Assembly: GCA_002633025.1 (NCBI GenBank)
Contig: NMRB01000057.1
Span: 451,768-515,767, forward strand
Length of the DNA: 64,000 bases
Reading direction: 5' to 3'
DNA from: Notospermus geniculatus
Taxonomy: Eukaryota; Nemertea; Pilidiophora; Heteronemertea; Lineidae
Shown: piece by piece, positions 45,701-55,900 of the stretch
How the letters are laid out: each line of letters begins with the position of its first letter
Position numbering within the stretch: the stretch's first letter is position 1
The notes under the pieces: generated by a model
The model's input: the letters and a program-made list of their open reading frames with translations, nothing else
Database searches by the model: none
What the model was told of the DNA's origin: nothing
Translations under genes and position numbers: made by a program

Positions 45701-48700
45701 CTCGACGACAACCTTTTCTCAAACAAAACCCACTAATCTGAGAACCTATGCTTAGTCAATGTTTGAACACTTCCCCAGTAATCACACTGGCAGCTTGATG
45801 CATGCCAATCTCATTTCATTTCAGGTGGATAAACCATCCATCTATTCCCTTCACATAAGATCTGATATAACCCACAGGTTTGCAACCACCAAAGTGGTAA
45901 GCAAACTGGCCAACGCAGCTACGGAGTCTCGAGAAGCACTCTTCAGCCTTCAGCTGCCGAAAACTGCATTCATATCAAATTTCTCGATGTATGTATATTT
46001 CTTCATTGTTGTGGATTTCTTATGTTTTGATAGACTCTGGCTGCAAGAATTCCCAAACGTTGGCGAGTATTGGAGACACCAATAAGAAAGTGGAGTTTCA
46101 GTCACTGCTAAGAGCGACTTAAATTCTTTTTGAAATTGTCAAACTTAATAAAGTGTAAGGCACTAAACCATTGGAACAGTTGGAAACACAAGCAATAAAA
46201 TGGTGTTTAAACATCAACTATGTTAAAATCCACGGCCTCTCCGCTTTAGGATAATCGACGGAGTGGAATACCCAGGCGTTGTCAAAGAGAAGGAGAAAGC
46301 AAAGAAAGAATACGAAGCTGCCAAGAAGAAAGGCCAGAGTGCGGGCCAAGTCAGTGCCAAGTAAGTGATTGACTAGGCCATGCAATAAGAGTACTTCGTG
46401 ATATACACTACGGCCTGTATTTTAGAAGCCTCCTTAACTCTAAGGTCCACTTTAAGCTTTTGTATTCCACCCTGCAAACAACAGCTAAAGGTCAACCTTT
46501 GATTTAAGGAAGCATCTAGAATACGGCCCTACAAATTCCTTCATCATCACTTTGAGGAAGGACGACAATTTTCGCCCAACCTATCGGTCGATGACCAGCC
46601 AACAGGAAACTGACATAAGATTTTATAATCTGTTCTTCCTTGATACACTACTTTCTGTGGGGGACAGAACTTCCTTTCAAAGCTGCTATCGGCGTTGTCC
46701 TTCTTCTCTCCCCAGACCTCGCAACACGAACAAATTCCAAGTCGCAGTGAACGTTGCTGCGGGCAAAAAAGTTGACTTTATCCTAACCTACCAGGAGCTT
46801 CTCCAAAGGCGGCTCTCTGCGTATGAACACGTCATCTACATAGACCCAAAACAGCTGGTCAGAGACTTTAAGGTCGATATTTACATCCAAGAGTCGAGAA
46901 ACATCAAGAATCTCGTCTTGTCACCCTTGAAGAACGATAATGAGGTTACTACGTGCAAAACATGTCCAGTTGAACGTAAGCTAGAATAGGGAGTTTAAGA
47001 AATCAAACGATAAAAGTTAACTTTACGACAACGTTATTTTTCATACTGCGAATTCACCAAAATCAATATATTTCATTTTCGGTACAAAAAATAACGTTGT
47101 CGTAAAGTTAACGTTTATCGCTTGATTTACTAAACTCCCTAATATCCTCCACTCACACAACTATATAAGATTCATATCGGAAGAAGTGCTGATGAGAAAA
47201 TGGATATTTTTTTCCTCTTTTCATACAATGCTAAGTCTAAAATTCTTCGAAGTAAAAATGCTGCGATCTGTCTGCTGAAAAATGTATTTTTACCATTTAT
47301 GTTCATCCAGGCAACAAGCTAGCAATTACAGACGTACAGAGCAAGACAGCTCACATCAGCTACAACCCCTCCTACGACCAGCAGAAGGCGAAAAATGCGG
47401 CAGGCCTTCAAGGACAACTTGTTCTTCGATATGACGTTGAACGCGACACAGGTATCGGAGAAATACAGGTTGGTATTAATACCTATGGGCGACGATCTCG
47501 ATCTGGCAGTCAGCCTGAGATCGGTACTAAACTCTTGTGGTGAGGTGGATCCTCCCAAAAATAGATAAGTCTGTTAGTCCTACCTACCGGTATACGCTTC
47601 AGGAGCTAAACGCCATCATGAAAAAGTCAATTTCTTTCAATATTTTCTGTAGGTTGTTGACGGTTACTTCGTGCATTTCTTTGCACCCAAAGGCCTTCCA
47701 AAAGGTAACAAGAACATAATATTCGTTCTTGACGTCAGTGGTTCGATGTTCGGTACAAAGATACGGCAGGTTAAGGCCTCCATGCAGACCATTCTGAACG
47801 ACCTGGCCGACGGGGATCTTTTCAATGTCATGACATTTGAAAGCAAACCAAAAGTGTGGAAGAATACCATGCTGGTTGCGAACTCACGGAACAAGCAGTT
47901 GGCGGTAGATTACACTCAAGCAATGAATGCGAATGGAGGTATGCATCATAGGTTACATTTTTCAGATAAAATCGAGTAGGCAGATTTAATAGCCCTATCA
48001 CCAGCTTTTTCTTACAGCTACTTATTTAACCTTTATGAAAGCATTTGAGGTTGGGACCGAACAATTATGAGTATTTGGTCTAACAAAAAGAGCCCTTCTG
48101 TATAACGTTGGGCATTATTTGAGGTGATGGCACCGAACGATTGTATTGGGTCCACAGAAAAAGAACCCTTCAAAAGGTAAGAATATTCTTTTGGACAATG
48201 CTTACTAAGCTCATCACTAATTTTTTCAGGGACCAACATCAATGCGGCGTTGTTTGAAAGCATCGACTTCCTACAGAAGGAATGGTATCGCCTGGAACAA
48301 AGTAACAGTCTTGCATCAATCATTGTCTTCCTGACTGACGGAGACCCGACAGTTGGAGAGACCAACAAGGACAGAATCCTTGACAACATCAGAAGGAAAA
48401 ACGAGGGAAGATTCGCTCTGTTCTCCCTGAGCTTTGGTGCCAACCTCGACTACAAATTCCTGCAAAGGCTTTCGGCGCAGAACAGAGGCTTTGCGCGAAA
48501 GATATTCGAAGATTCCGACGCTTCATTGCAGCTGAACAATTTCTATAACGAGATATCGTCCCCACTTTTGGCAAATGTTAAGTTCAGTTACATCGGTAAT
48601 GATGCTGACAGTCTGACCACAGTACACTTCCCAGCCCTCTTCGACGGCGGGGAATTCGTAGTTGCTGGAAAAGTTGCTCCCAACAACAACATCAAGGCCG

Positions 48701-51700
48701 CCGTTTCTGCAAAATCCGCCAACGGGCAAGTCAACTTTCAGCAAGATATCGGCGTTGTTAACGGTAACTCGGCTGGAAACGTGAAGAAGTTTACAGAGAG
48801 GCTGTGGGCCTATTTGACAATATCGGAACTCCTTGATAGGATGCTGGCAACTACCAATAAGACACAGGAAGCTGCCATCAAAGCGAAGGCATTAGCAATG
48901 TCCCTGAAGGTAACGTAGATTGGTTCCCGATGTGAGGTTCAATGGTCCTTGTAGGCTCGCAAAGCACAGTTGACGATAATGTGTACTTGATCACATATTT
49001 GTGATCCTTTTGACATGAAACCTGACGGACGTACGAATGGCCCATTCGTCATATGGTGTATTTCAACTTATTTCATCTACTCAGGAAGAATCCTGGGTTC
49101 TCCTTGCCTGATAATTGACAAGCAAATGTATCGACGTGCGTTCATTTTTTTAGTACACCTGTACATTGTCCATGTAGACTGACATTGACAAAGACAAAGA
49201 CAATGCTATAAGGACGATGTGTTTCGCAGCCCACAGACTAGCCATCAGATTCTCATGTTCTACCTGCATCTTTTCCAGTACAACTTCGTGACTCCTCTGA
49301 CATCGATGGTCGTTATCAAGCCTGATGATCCCAAGAAAGATGCCAGCAACCTTGATGAACAGCAAGGATCAGGAGGTGATTTACATGTACTGCAGGGTGT
49401 AGCACATGGAGGCTCTGGTGACGTGAGACAACCGTCAGGCATCCTAACTTTGCTTCTCGCATGCATATCCTGGACCTGGGTATTTCTTGCAAAGTAACCG
49501 AGACCAGGTTCCAATATGTCGTCTTGACATCTCAGGTCAATTTTACTCGCACTTCTCGTAAACGCCTGATGACATGCAAGCTATACACTGTTAGAAATTA
49601 TTAAATTTACAGTAGTAATTCTGCAGTAATTTTACAGAAATTCCCTGCACCAGAGTCCCCAGCACTTTCTGTAAATTTACATAATTTTTTTATGGTATGA
49701 TTCATGTTTTCCTGTATTGGTTGGACTCCATTGGACATCCCATAATGATGCCTTCTGAGGGCAGTATGAAAATATAATTTGGTCAGCCTCCAGTCAAATC
49801 TCTGTTGACATTTATTTAAGTTTGTAATTTTACAGATCAGGTCTGTAATTTTACAGAACCGTCCTGGGGACTCTGCTGCACAGATTTTCTGTAAAATCTT
49901 CTGTTATTTCTAACAGTGATAAGGAAAGTGTAAAGCGGGTTGCTTGAGTATACTATAGTGCTGTACAAATTTGCTGTCGTCGTTCTAAAGTACTGTTTCG
50001 TTGATGATGTCCTAAATAATGACTTTTATTCCATCTTTACTTTACGTTGTTTCTTCCTGAGTCTTTTGCATGCTACAGAGGTTCTCATGTGCTTGGCCGT
50101 CAGTAATACAATTCTATGTAATTCAGCACTAATTGTCAGTTTTTACAACAGACAGATGCCATTCAATCATCAGACTGCTGTAAAACATGTGATTTTATTT
50201 GACAAATCATATATCATAAAAGAAACTAAAATGATAAGAAAGGTAGTTAGGAAAATATTCAAGTTAAAATCTGATTTCTTTCAGTAAACCCCATTGACAC
50301 TGACGGCCAATATGGCCGCACCAGTTCCTGTGAATTCTATGATAATTAGGGTGTGACGTCACGTGAAGAACCTCACCATCCGCATAATACCGTATTGTAC
50401 TCTGTTAATACTCAACTTAATAATTTTAATGTGCAGGTCTTTTTGTAAATTTTTGCTCAATCCATCCTGTACATACCGTGTAGACATGTTTTCGATAAAT
50501 AAACTAAATTTGATATACTCGGAATTCTTTCTACTAAGGTCACTTCACGAAAAATGTGTGACCACCTACATCTCTATGCACAGTTGGAAAGCATGACATC
50601 ACGTGATTACAGCACTGCGAACGGTGTGTGATGTGCTTGAATGTGCCCTTACAATCGAGCGTAGTCGAAGTGACCATTGGCCTTGATATGTCAAGACGCT
50701 CTGTGCGATGAAGTCGGCCTAGGCCTAGTTGCCCGGACTTCTCCTTGTCACGTACTGGTACTGTACATGTATGTACTGTACATGTATGTGAGGAAAACCA
50801 CGTGTCGTGTGGAAAATCTTCGAAGTCATTCAACGTTATGGAAGACAGTGCGAGTTTTCGAATGTTATAAATACATGAAATATACATTATTTGCAATTAT
50901 CGTGTATCGTTTTAAATTTCCGTTTCAATTTTAGCGCCAACGCGTGGTTCATCTCATGGCCCGGCAAAAACACATCGCACACCGGTTAAGTCATCGGCTA
51001 AAATGAGACCAAGCAGCACGCAGGGCTCAAGTTTCGGTAAGTGCATGGACTGAATCCCGTATAGTTACCGGAGGCTGCGTACAAAACGCCCGACAAAACG
51101 TCCATTTCGAAACAGTCTTCATGTAGAAATACATGTACAAATTCCTGGTATCCAATCAGCGCCGCACCGTGGCTGAAAATCAAACTTATTGCGAATTAAC
51201 GTTACTGGGGTTGTGTCTATCGAAAACCTTCGAAGACGTCATGTGATGGGAACATGCCGACGACACCATCTCTGTCCGACACAATCTAAAGGGTAGCATT
51301 TCGGTCACTTTACGCAGGCTAAACCCATGTGGTGGATCTGTTCCCGCTTTGGTTTTGCAACAACAAGTTAAGTACAGAATGGTCATCCTTTCTTATTGCA
51401 GCCGACAACGATCCACACTTCATAAAATCAACGTCGACGGCTCCAGACAGCCCATCTGTTTTGATGTCAATGGTAAACACGACGAAATCTATCAGCTCAT
51501 ACATGACAAGGATATCGGTGAGCTTCAGAAGCATTTTGCTAACAGTTCCCTGCGGCTAGAGGTAGACTTTCTTCCCGTTGCCAAATATTGCATACAGCAT
51601 TCTCCAGTATTGCGCGTGGTTGCGGTTCTTCCCATTTTTACAGAACTGAAATTCATTGTCATTTTGAGCTCAGAAAATCAGGTTTGGTAGAAATGATCCC

Positions 51701-52613
51701 AGGATCGGATGGTTCCTTTCCTCCATCACACGCAAATCGACTAACTGTGGACATAAGAAGGCCTACGATCCAATTCAAGTGTGGGCGTTGCTGACGTGTC
51801 CAGAGTATAGGGGGTTTTGTACACACAATTCCACAACTGGCATCAAATACAAAAACGGAAACTCTTTAGTTGCTTTTCATTTCATTACATAGGGCTGTCG
51901 GTGAATGCAAGAATCATTGATAGCGGTAGAAAATCACAGAAAGGAAAACCGCTGACCTACTTCGGGAAGGTCGCCATCGTTACGGACAAACTTATCATGG
52001 TTGCCACGCCTCGGAGCTTCAAAGTGGGCACCACGGCGTACAACTGGAAACGCGATCAGAGGTTAAAGAGGGGAAAGATTACGGTGACGTGGCCAAATAA
52101 GGGCAGAGTAGTGGTCAAAATAGGAAAGGATATAGCTTTCACCCTGGCAAGACATGGCCAGAATGGAGAGAACAATCACAAGGCTTATTATCTTGGCTTC
52201 TACATAACTAATGGCAGGGGGTTGTCAAAACACGTCCACGGCCTCATGGGTAGGTAAAATACGCTCTTTTCCACATTTAGGTCGAGTTCGTTGAAGGTGG
52301 GACTGCTCTAACTTGGCTGACTTTTGACGTCAATTCCATTCCAGGTCAATTTCAACACAGAAAAGTGGACATCAGAAAAACAGTAGAGAAGAAACCAACA
52401 GGCAGATTGATGTTTAGGCCACCAAACCGCCCCCACTCCAATGTCGTCGTGGTCTATCAGGGCAAGAGAAGAAATCTACTGAACAAGCAGCATGTCAACT
52501 GCTGGCAAGTGCGAAACCAAGGCCGAGGATTTCTCGACGGGGTTACAACGGATTACCTTGTTGGTAAACTCACCAGTAAAAAAATAGCAAAGAAACTTTC
52601 ACAATATTTGTAG
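39752..52613 (+). CDS. ITIH-like: Inter-alpha-trypsin inhibitor heavy chain (ITIH-like), complete
   Basis: Secreted hyaluronan-associated heavy chain, about 886 residues if intact. Exons: 39752-39814 (signal peptide MMESLILPMLLFIGFVSG), 45825-45988, 46250-46360, 46716-46975 (VIT domain: RFATTKVVSKLANAA, LPKTAFISNFSM, GQSAGQVSAK), 47311-47468, 47653-47938 and 48230-48909 (VWA domain with MIDAS DVSGSM and FLTDGDPTVGE), 49279-49375, 50935-51036, 51402-51517, 51893-52249, 52345-52613 (ITI_HC_C domain, HVNCWQVRNQGRGFLDG). All phases match except that exon 51402-51517 has two extra bases (CATAAAATC versus CATAATC in the second copy), which shift the frame just after the DNDPHF site where heavy chains are normally cleaved and esterified to chondroitin sulfate. 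The first intron contains the assembly gap. An alternative end at 49497 is listed separately. Confidence 0.9.
40113..40982. repeat. Direct repeat flanking the gap, with hairpin
   Basis: Each ~250-bp copy begins TGTTAAAGATTTTCA and includes an inverted pair AAATCGGAAAGTCGTCTCCG / CGGAGACGACTTTCCGATTT. Either a tandem repeat or an overlap the assembler failed to merge. Confidence 0.85.
40363..40731. other. Assembly gap (369 N)
   Basis: Run of N in the first ITIH intron, bordered by near-identical sequence on both sides (40113-40362 and 40732-40982). Confidence 1.
41697..41830 (+). mobile_element. tRNA-derived SINE
   Basis: Head reads GATCGTCTAGTGGTTATC (A box) and CCGGGTTCGAATCCCGG (B box with T-arm). 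Acceptor and anticodon stems have mismatches, so I do not call a functional tRNA. A conserved-looking body follows (GTCCGTCGCATGAAAG...). A similar head is at 34075. Confidence 0.55.
41931..42055. mobile_element. Foldback MITE, GGGAC...GTCCC ends
   Basis: GGGACCTTATTCACGAAGCCCC pairs loosely with GGGGCTTTGTGATTTGCGTCCC; inner GTAACTCTACGG. Shares 'GTAAACTATTGTCCATTTG' with 45411-45530. Confidence 0.65.
42076..42494. mobile_element. MITE, AGGGTGTGTTTCAAAA ends
   Basis: Terminal AGGGTGTGTTTCAAAA is inverted as TTTTGAAACACACCCT. About 419 bp, AT-rich, no coding capacity. Confidence 0.8.
43038..43540. repeat. Head-to-tail pair of ~250-bp elements
   Basis: Units begin AAAGGGCCTGTCACA at about 43038 and 43287. 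Each has inverted ends (CACACTGAAGTAGTTCTCA / TGAGAACTAGCTCAGTGTGA), so each looks like a MITE and the pair a tandem dimer. Few differences between units. Confidence 0.85.
43736..43846. mobile_element. Foldback MITE, GCAGGG family, copy 3
   Basis: ATCCCCCCAGAGCAGGGG...CCCTGCTACGGGAGGAC, flanked by direct repeats TCCGGGC (43729-43735 and 43847-43853). The centre is longer than in copies 1 and 2. Confidence 0.8.
43854..45299. other. ITIH first-intron sequence
   Basis: No exon seen. Holds a hairpin at about 44690-44722 (CCAGGAGGAAATAA / TTATTTCCTCCTGG). Confidence 0.5.
45300..45410. mobile_element. Foldback MITE, GGGTCCATATTCAAAAA ends
   Basis: GGGTCCATATTCAAAAACATA pairs with TAGTTTTATGAATACGCCCCC, and AAGTGTGACACTTATC is inverted as GATAAGTGTCACACTT. 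Confidence 0.75.
45411..45530. mobile_element. Foldback element related to 41931-42055
   Basis: Starts GGAACCTTATTCAGGAAGCA, ends TGCTTTGTGAATATT; central GTAAACTATTGTCCATTTG shared with 41931. Abuts the previous and next elements, a nest of three. Confidence 0.65.
45533..45653. mobile_element. Foldback MITE, GTTTTCGCAAAGCCCCC family, copy 2
   Basis: AGTTTTCGTAAAGCCGCC / GGGGGCTTTGCGAAAACT. Same family as 14559-14697 but without the (TCTTC)n centre. Confidence 0.8.
46410..46530. mobile_element. Foldback element in ITIH intron
   Basis: GGCCTGTATTTTAGAAGCCTCC pairs loosely with GGAAGCATCTAGAATACGGCC. Confidence 0.6.
46987..47141. mobile_element. Mariner-type MITE in ITIH intron
   Basis: TAGGGAGTTTA ... 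TAAACTCCCTA ends with a long inner arm (GTTAACTTTACGACAACGTT / AACGTTGTCGTAAAGTTAAC). TA at each end fits a TA target duplication. Confidence 0.8.
49279..49497 (+). CDS. ITIH alternative terminal exon with hydrophobic tail
   Basis: The exon starting at 49279 (YNFVTPLTSMVVIKPDDP) has an internal donor at GAG|GTGATT (49375/49376) that joins in phase to 50935. If the donor is not used, the frame stays open to a stop at 49495-49497, adding a Gly/Ser-rich stretch and PSGILTLLLACISWTWVFLAK. This ending looks like a GPI-attachment signal or a TM anchor. The product would keep VIT and VWA domains but lack DPHF and the C-terminal domain. The same reading is present in the second copy (54587-54805). 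Confidence 0.55.
   Translation, partial: YNFVTPLTSMVVIKPDDPKKDASNLDEQQGSGGDLHVLQGVAHGGSGDVRQPSGILTLLLACISWTWVFLAK
49586..49918. mobile_element. MITE, CACTGTTAGAAAT family, copy 2
   Basis: Near-full-length relative of 3-335 in the intron after 49375. The second ITIH copy reads GCAAGCTAAGGAAAGTG at this position (about 54885-54900) without the element, giving an empty site. Confidence 0.9.
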
Positions 52614-52682
52614 CAAGAAAGCAAAAACTCGAAAACTGTCAAAAGAGGGACGTCTGGATTATAGGAGTACCGTGTGGATGGA

Positions 52683-52840
52683 ATGGGGACTATAGCACAC
52701 TGCCTCAATAGGTGTGACTAGTGGTTAAACGTATTGAAATGAAAGTGACATCCCGGTCCAGATCAATTTCACAAAAGGCGTCCATTGTTTTGGACTTGGT
52801 TTGAATGTTCTGACCTCCAACAAAGCTACGATCCCATCAG
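52683..52840. repeat. Dispersed repeat, copy 2 (3' of ITIH)
   Basis: Related to 5640-5800; a further copy at 58147-58304 belongs to the duplicated unit. Confidence 0.65.
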
Positions 52841-52865
52841 ATTGTGAAGCATTGTTTGCTGTACA

Positions 52866-52866
52866 N
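52866..52866. other. Single-N contig junction
   Basis: One N between GCTGTACA and CTGTTAGTCC. The sequence before it reappears before the next single N at 58330, and the sequence after it restarts at the point equivalent to 47571. Confidence 0.95.
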
Positions 52867-52948
52867 CTGTTAGTCCTACCTACCGGTATACGCTTCAGGA
52901 GCTAAACGCCATCATGAAAAAGTCAATTTCTTTCAATATTTTCTGTAG

Positions 52949-55900
52949 GTTGTTGACGGTTACTTCGTGCATTTCTTTGCACCCAAAGGCCTTCCAAAAG
53001 GTAACAAGAACATAATATTCGTTCTTGACGTCAGTGGTTCGATGTTCGGTACAAAGATACGGCAGGTTAAGGCCTCCATGCAGACCATTCTGAACGACCT
53101 GGCCGACGGGGATCTTTTCAATGTCATGACATTTGAAAGCAAACCAAAAGTGTGGAAGAATACCATGCTGGTTGCGAACTCACGGAACAAGCAGTTGGCG
53201 GTAGATTACACTCAAGCAATGAATGCGAATGGAGGTATGCATCATAGGTTACATTTTTCAGATAAAATCGAGTAGGCAGATTTAATAGCCCTATCACCAG
53301 CTTTTTCTTACAGCTACTTATTTAACCTTTATGAAAGCATTTGAGGTTGGGACCGAACAATTATGAGTATTTGGTCTAACAAAAAGAGCCCTTCTGTATA
53401 ACGTTGGGCATTATTTGAGGTGATGGCACCGAACGATTGTATTGGGTCCACAGAAGAAGAACCCTTCAAAAGGTAAGAATATTCTTTTGGACAATGCTTA
53501 CTAAGCTCATCACTAATTTTTTCAGGGACCAACATCAATGCGGCGTTGTTTGAAAGCATCGACTTCCTACAGAAGGAATGGTATCACCTGGAACAAAGTA
53601 ACAGTCTTGCATCAATCATTGTCTTCCTGACTGACGGAGACCCGACAGTTGGAGAGACCAACAAGGACAGAATCCTTGACAACATCAGAAGGAAAAACGA
53701 GGGTAGATTCGCTCTGTTCTCCCTGAGCTTTGGTGCCAACCTCGACTACAAATTCCTGCAAAGGCTCTCGGCGCAGAACAGAGGCTTTGCGCGAAAGATA
53801 TTCGAAGATTCCGACGCTTCATTGCAGCTGAACAATTTCTATAACGAGATATCGTCCCCGCTTTTGGCAAATGTTAAGTTCAGTTACATCGGTAATGATG
53901 CTGACAGTCTGACCACAGTACACTTCCCAGCCCTCTTCGACGGCGGGGAATTCGTAGTTGCTGGAAAAGTTGCTCCCAACAACAACATCAAGGCCGCCGT
54001 TTCTGCAAAATCCGCCAACGGGCAAGTCAACTTCCAGCAAGATATCGGCGTTGTTAACGGTAACTCGGCTGGAAACGCACAAAACCTGAAGAAGTTTACA
54101 GAGAGGCTGTGGGCCTATTTGACAATATCGGAACTCCTTGATAGGATGCTGGCAACTACCAATAAGACACAGGAAGCTGCCATCAAAGCGAAGGCATTAG
54201 CAATGTCCCTGAAGGTAACGTAGATTGGTTCCCGATGTGAGGTTCAATGGTTCGTGTAGGCTCGCAAAGCACAGTTGACGATAATGTGTACTTGATCACA
54301 TATTTGTGATCCTTTTGACAGTGAAAAGACAATGAATGTACGGACGTACGAATGGCCCATTCGTCATATGGTGCATTTCAACTTATTTCATCTACTCAGG
54401 AAGAATCCTGGGTTCTCCTTGCCTGATAATTGACAAGCATGCAAATGTATCGACGTCCGTTCATTTTTTTAGTACACCTGTACATTGTCCATGTAGACTG
54501 ACATTGACAAAGACACTAAGGAAGATGTGTTTCGCAGCCCACAGACTAGCCATCAGATTCTCATGTTCTACCTGCATCTTTTCCAGTACAACTTCGTGAC
54601 TCCTCTGACATCGATGGTCGTTATCAAGCCTGATGATCCCAAGAAAGATGCCAGCAACCTTGATGAACAGCAAGGATCAGGAGGTGATTTACATGTACTG
54701 CAGGGTGTAGCACATGGAGGCTCTGGTGACGTGAGACAGCCGTCAGGCATCCTAACTTTGCTTCTCGCATGCATATCCTGGACCTGGGTATTTCTTGCAA
54801 AGTAACCGAGACCAGGTTCCAATATGTCGTCTTGACATCCCAGGTCATTTTACTCGCACTTCTCGTAAACGCCTGATGACATGCAAGCTAAGGAAAGTGT
54901 AAAGCGGGTTGCTTGAGTATACTATAGTGCTGTACAAATTTGCTGTCGTCGTTCTAAAGTATACTGTTTCGTGATGATGTCCTAAATAATGACTTTTATT
55001 CCATCTTTACTCACTGTAAAAACCAATGCGCTCGAGAGACCCATGATTTTGTCCACTACCTGGGCACGTGGGTTTGAGATGAGAATGGGTCCATGGTACT
55101 CAGAATATTTGTTCTTCGAACCTGAAACGAGGAGGTCCTTAGGTTCCAGTAACCCATAATGACCAGTTTCACAGGTCACTTTGGCCCATCTACTATTGCT
55201 GCTCATGGGTGCCAACACCCCACGGTAGCATTCGTAGATGGGCCAAAGTGGCCTATGAAACTCTCATTATGGGTTACTGGAACCTATAGACCTGTCCGTT
55301 TCAGGCTCGAAGAACAAATATTCTGGGCACCATGGACCCATTCTCCATTGAACACATTTCAAACCCATGTGTTCAGGTAGTGGACAAAAACATGAGTATC
55401 TCGAGCCCATTCGTTTTTACAGTGCTTTACGTTGTTTCTTCCTGAGTCTTTTGCATGCTACAGAGGTTCTCATGTGCTTGGCCGTCAGTAATACAACTCT
55501 ATGTAATTCAGCACTAATTGTCAGTTTTTTACAACAGACAGATGCCATTCAATCATCAGACTGCTGTAAAACATGTGATTTTATTTGACAAATCATATAT
55601 CATATATTAAGAAACTAAAATGATAAGAAAGGTACAGGTAGTTAGGAAAATATCCCAGTTAAAATCTGATTTCTTTCAGTAAACCCCATTGACACTGACG
55701 GCCAATATGGCCGCACCAGTTCCTGTGAATTCTATGATAATTAGGGTGTGACGTCACGTGAAGAACCTCACCATCCGCATAATACCGTATTGTACTCTGT
55801 TAATACTCAACTTAATAATTTTAATGTGCAGGTCTTTTTTGTAAATTTTTGCTCAATCCATCCTGTACATACCGTGTAGACATATTTTCGATAAATAAAC

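Noticed and set aside
47664-49514. Minus-strand open frames over the ITIH exons
   Set aside because: Shadows of the VWA and linker exons, repeated identically in the second copy.
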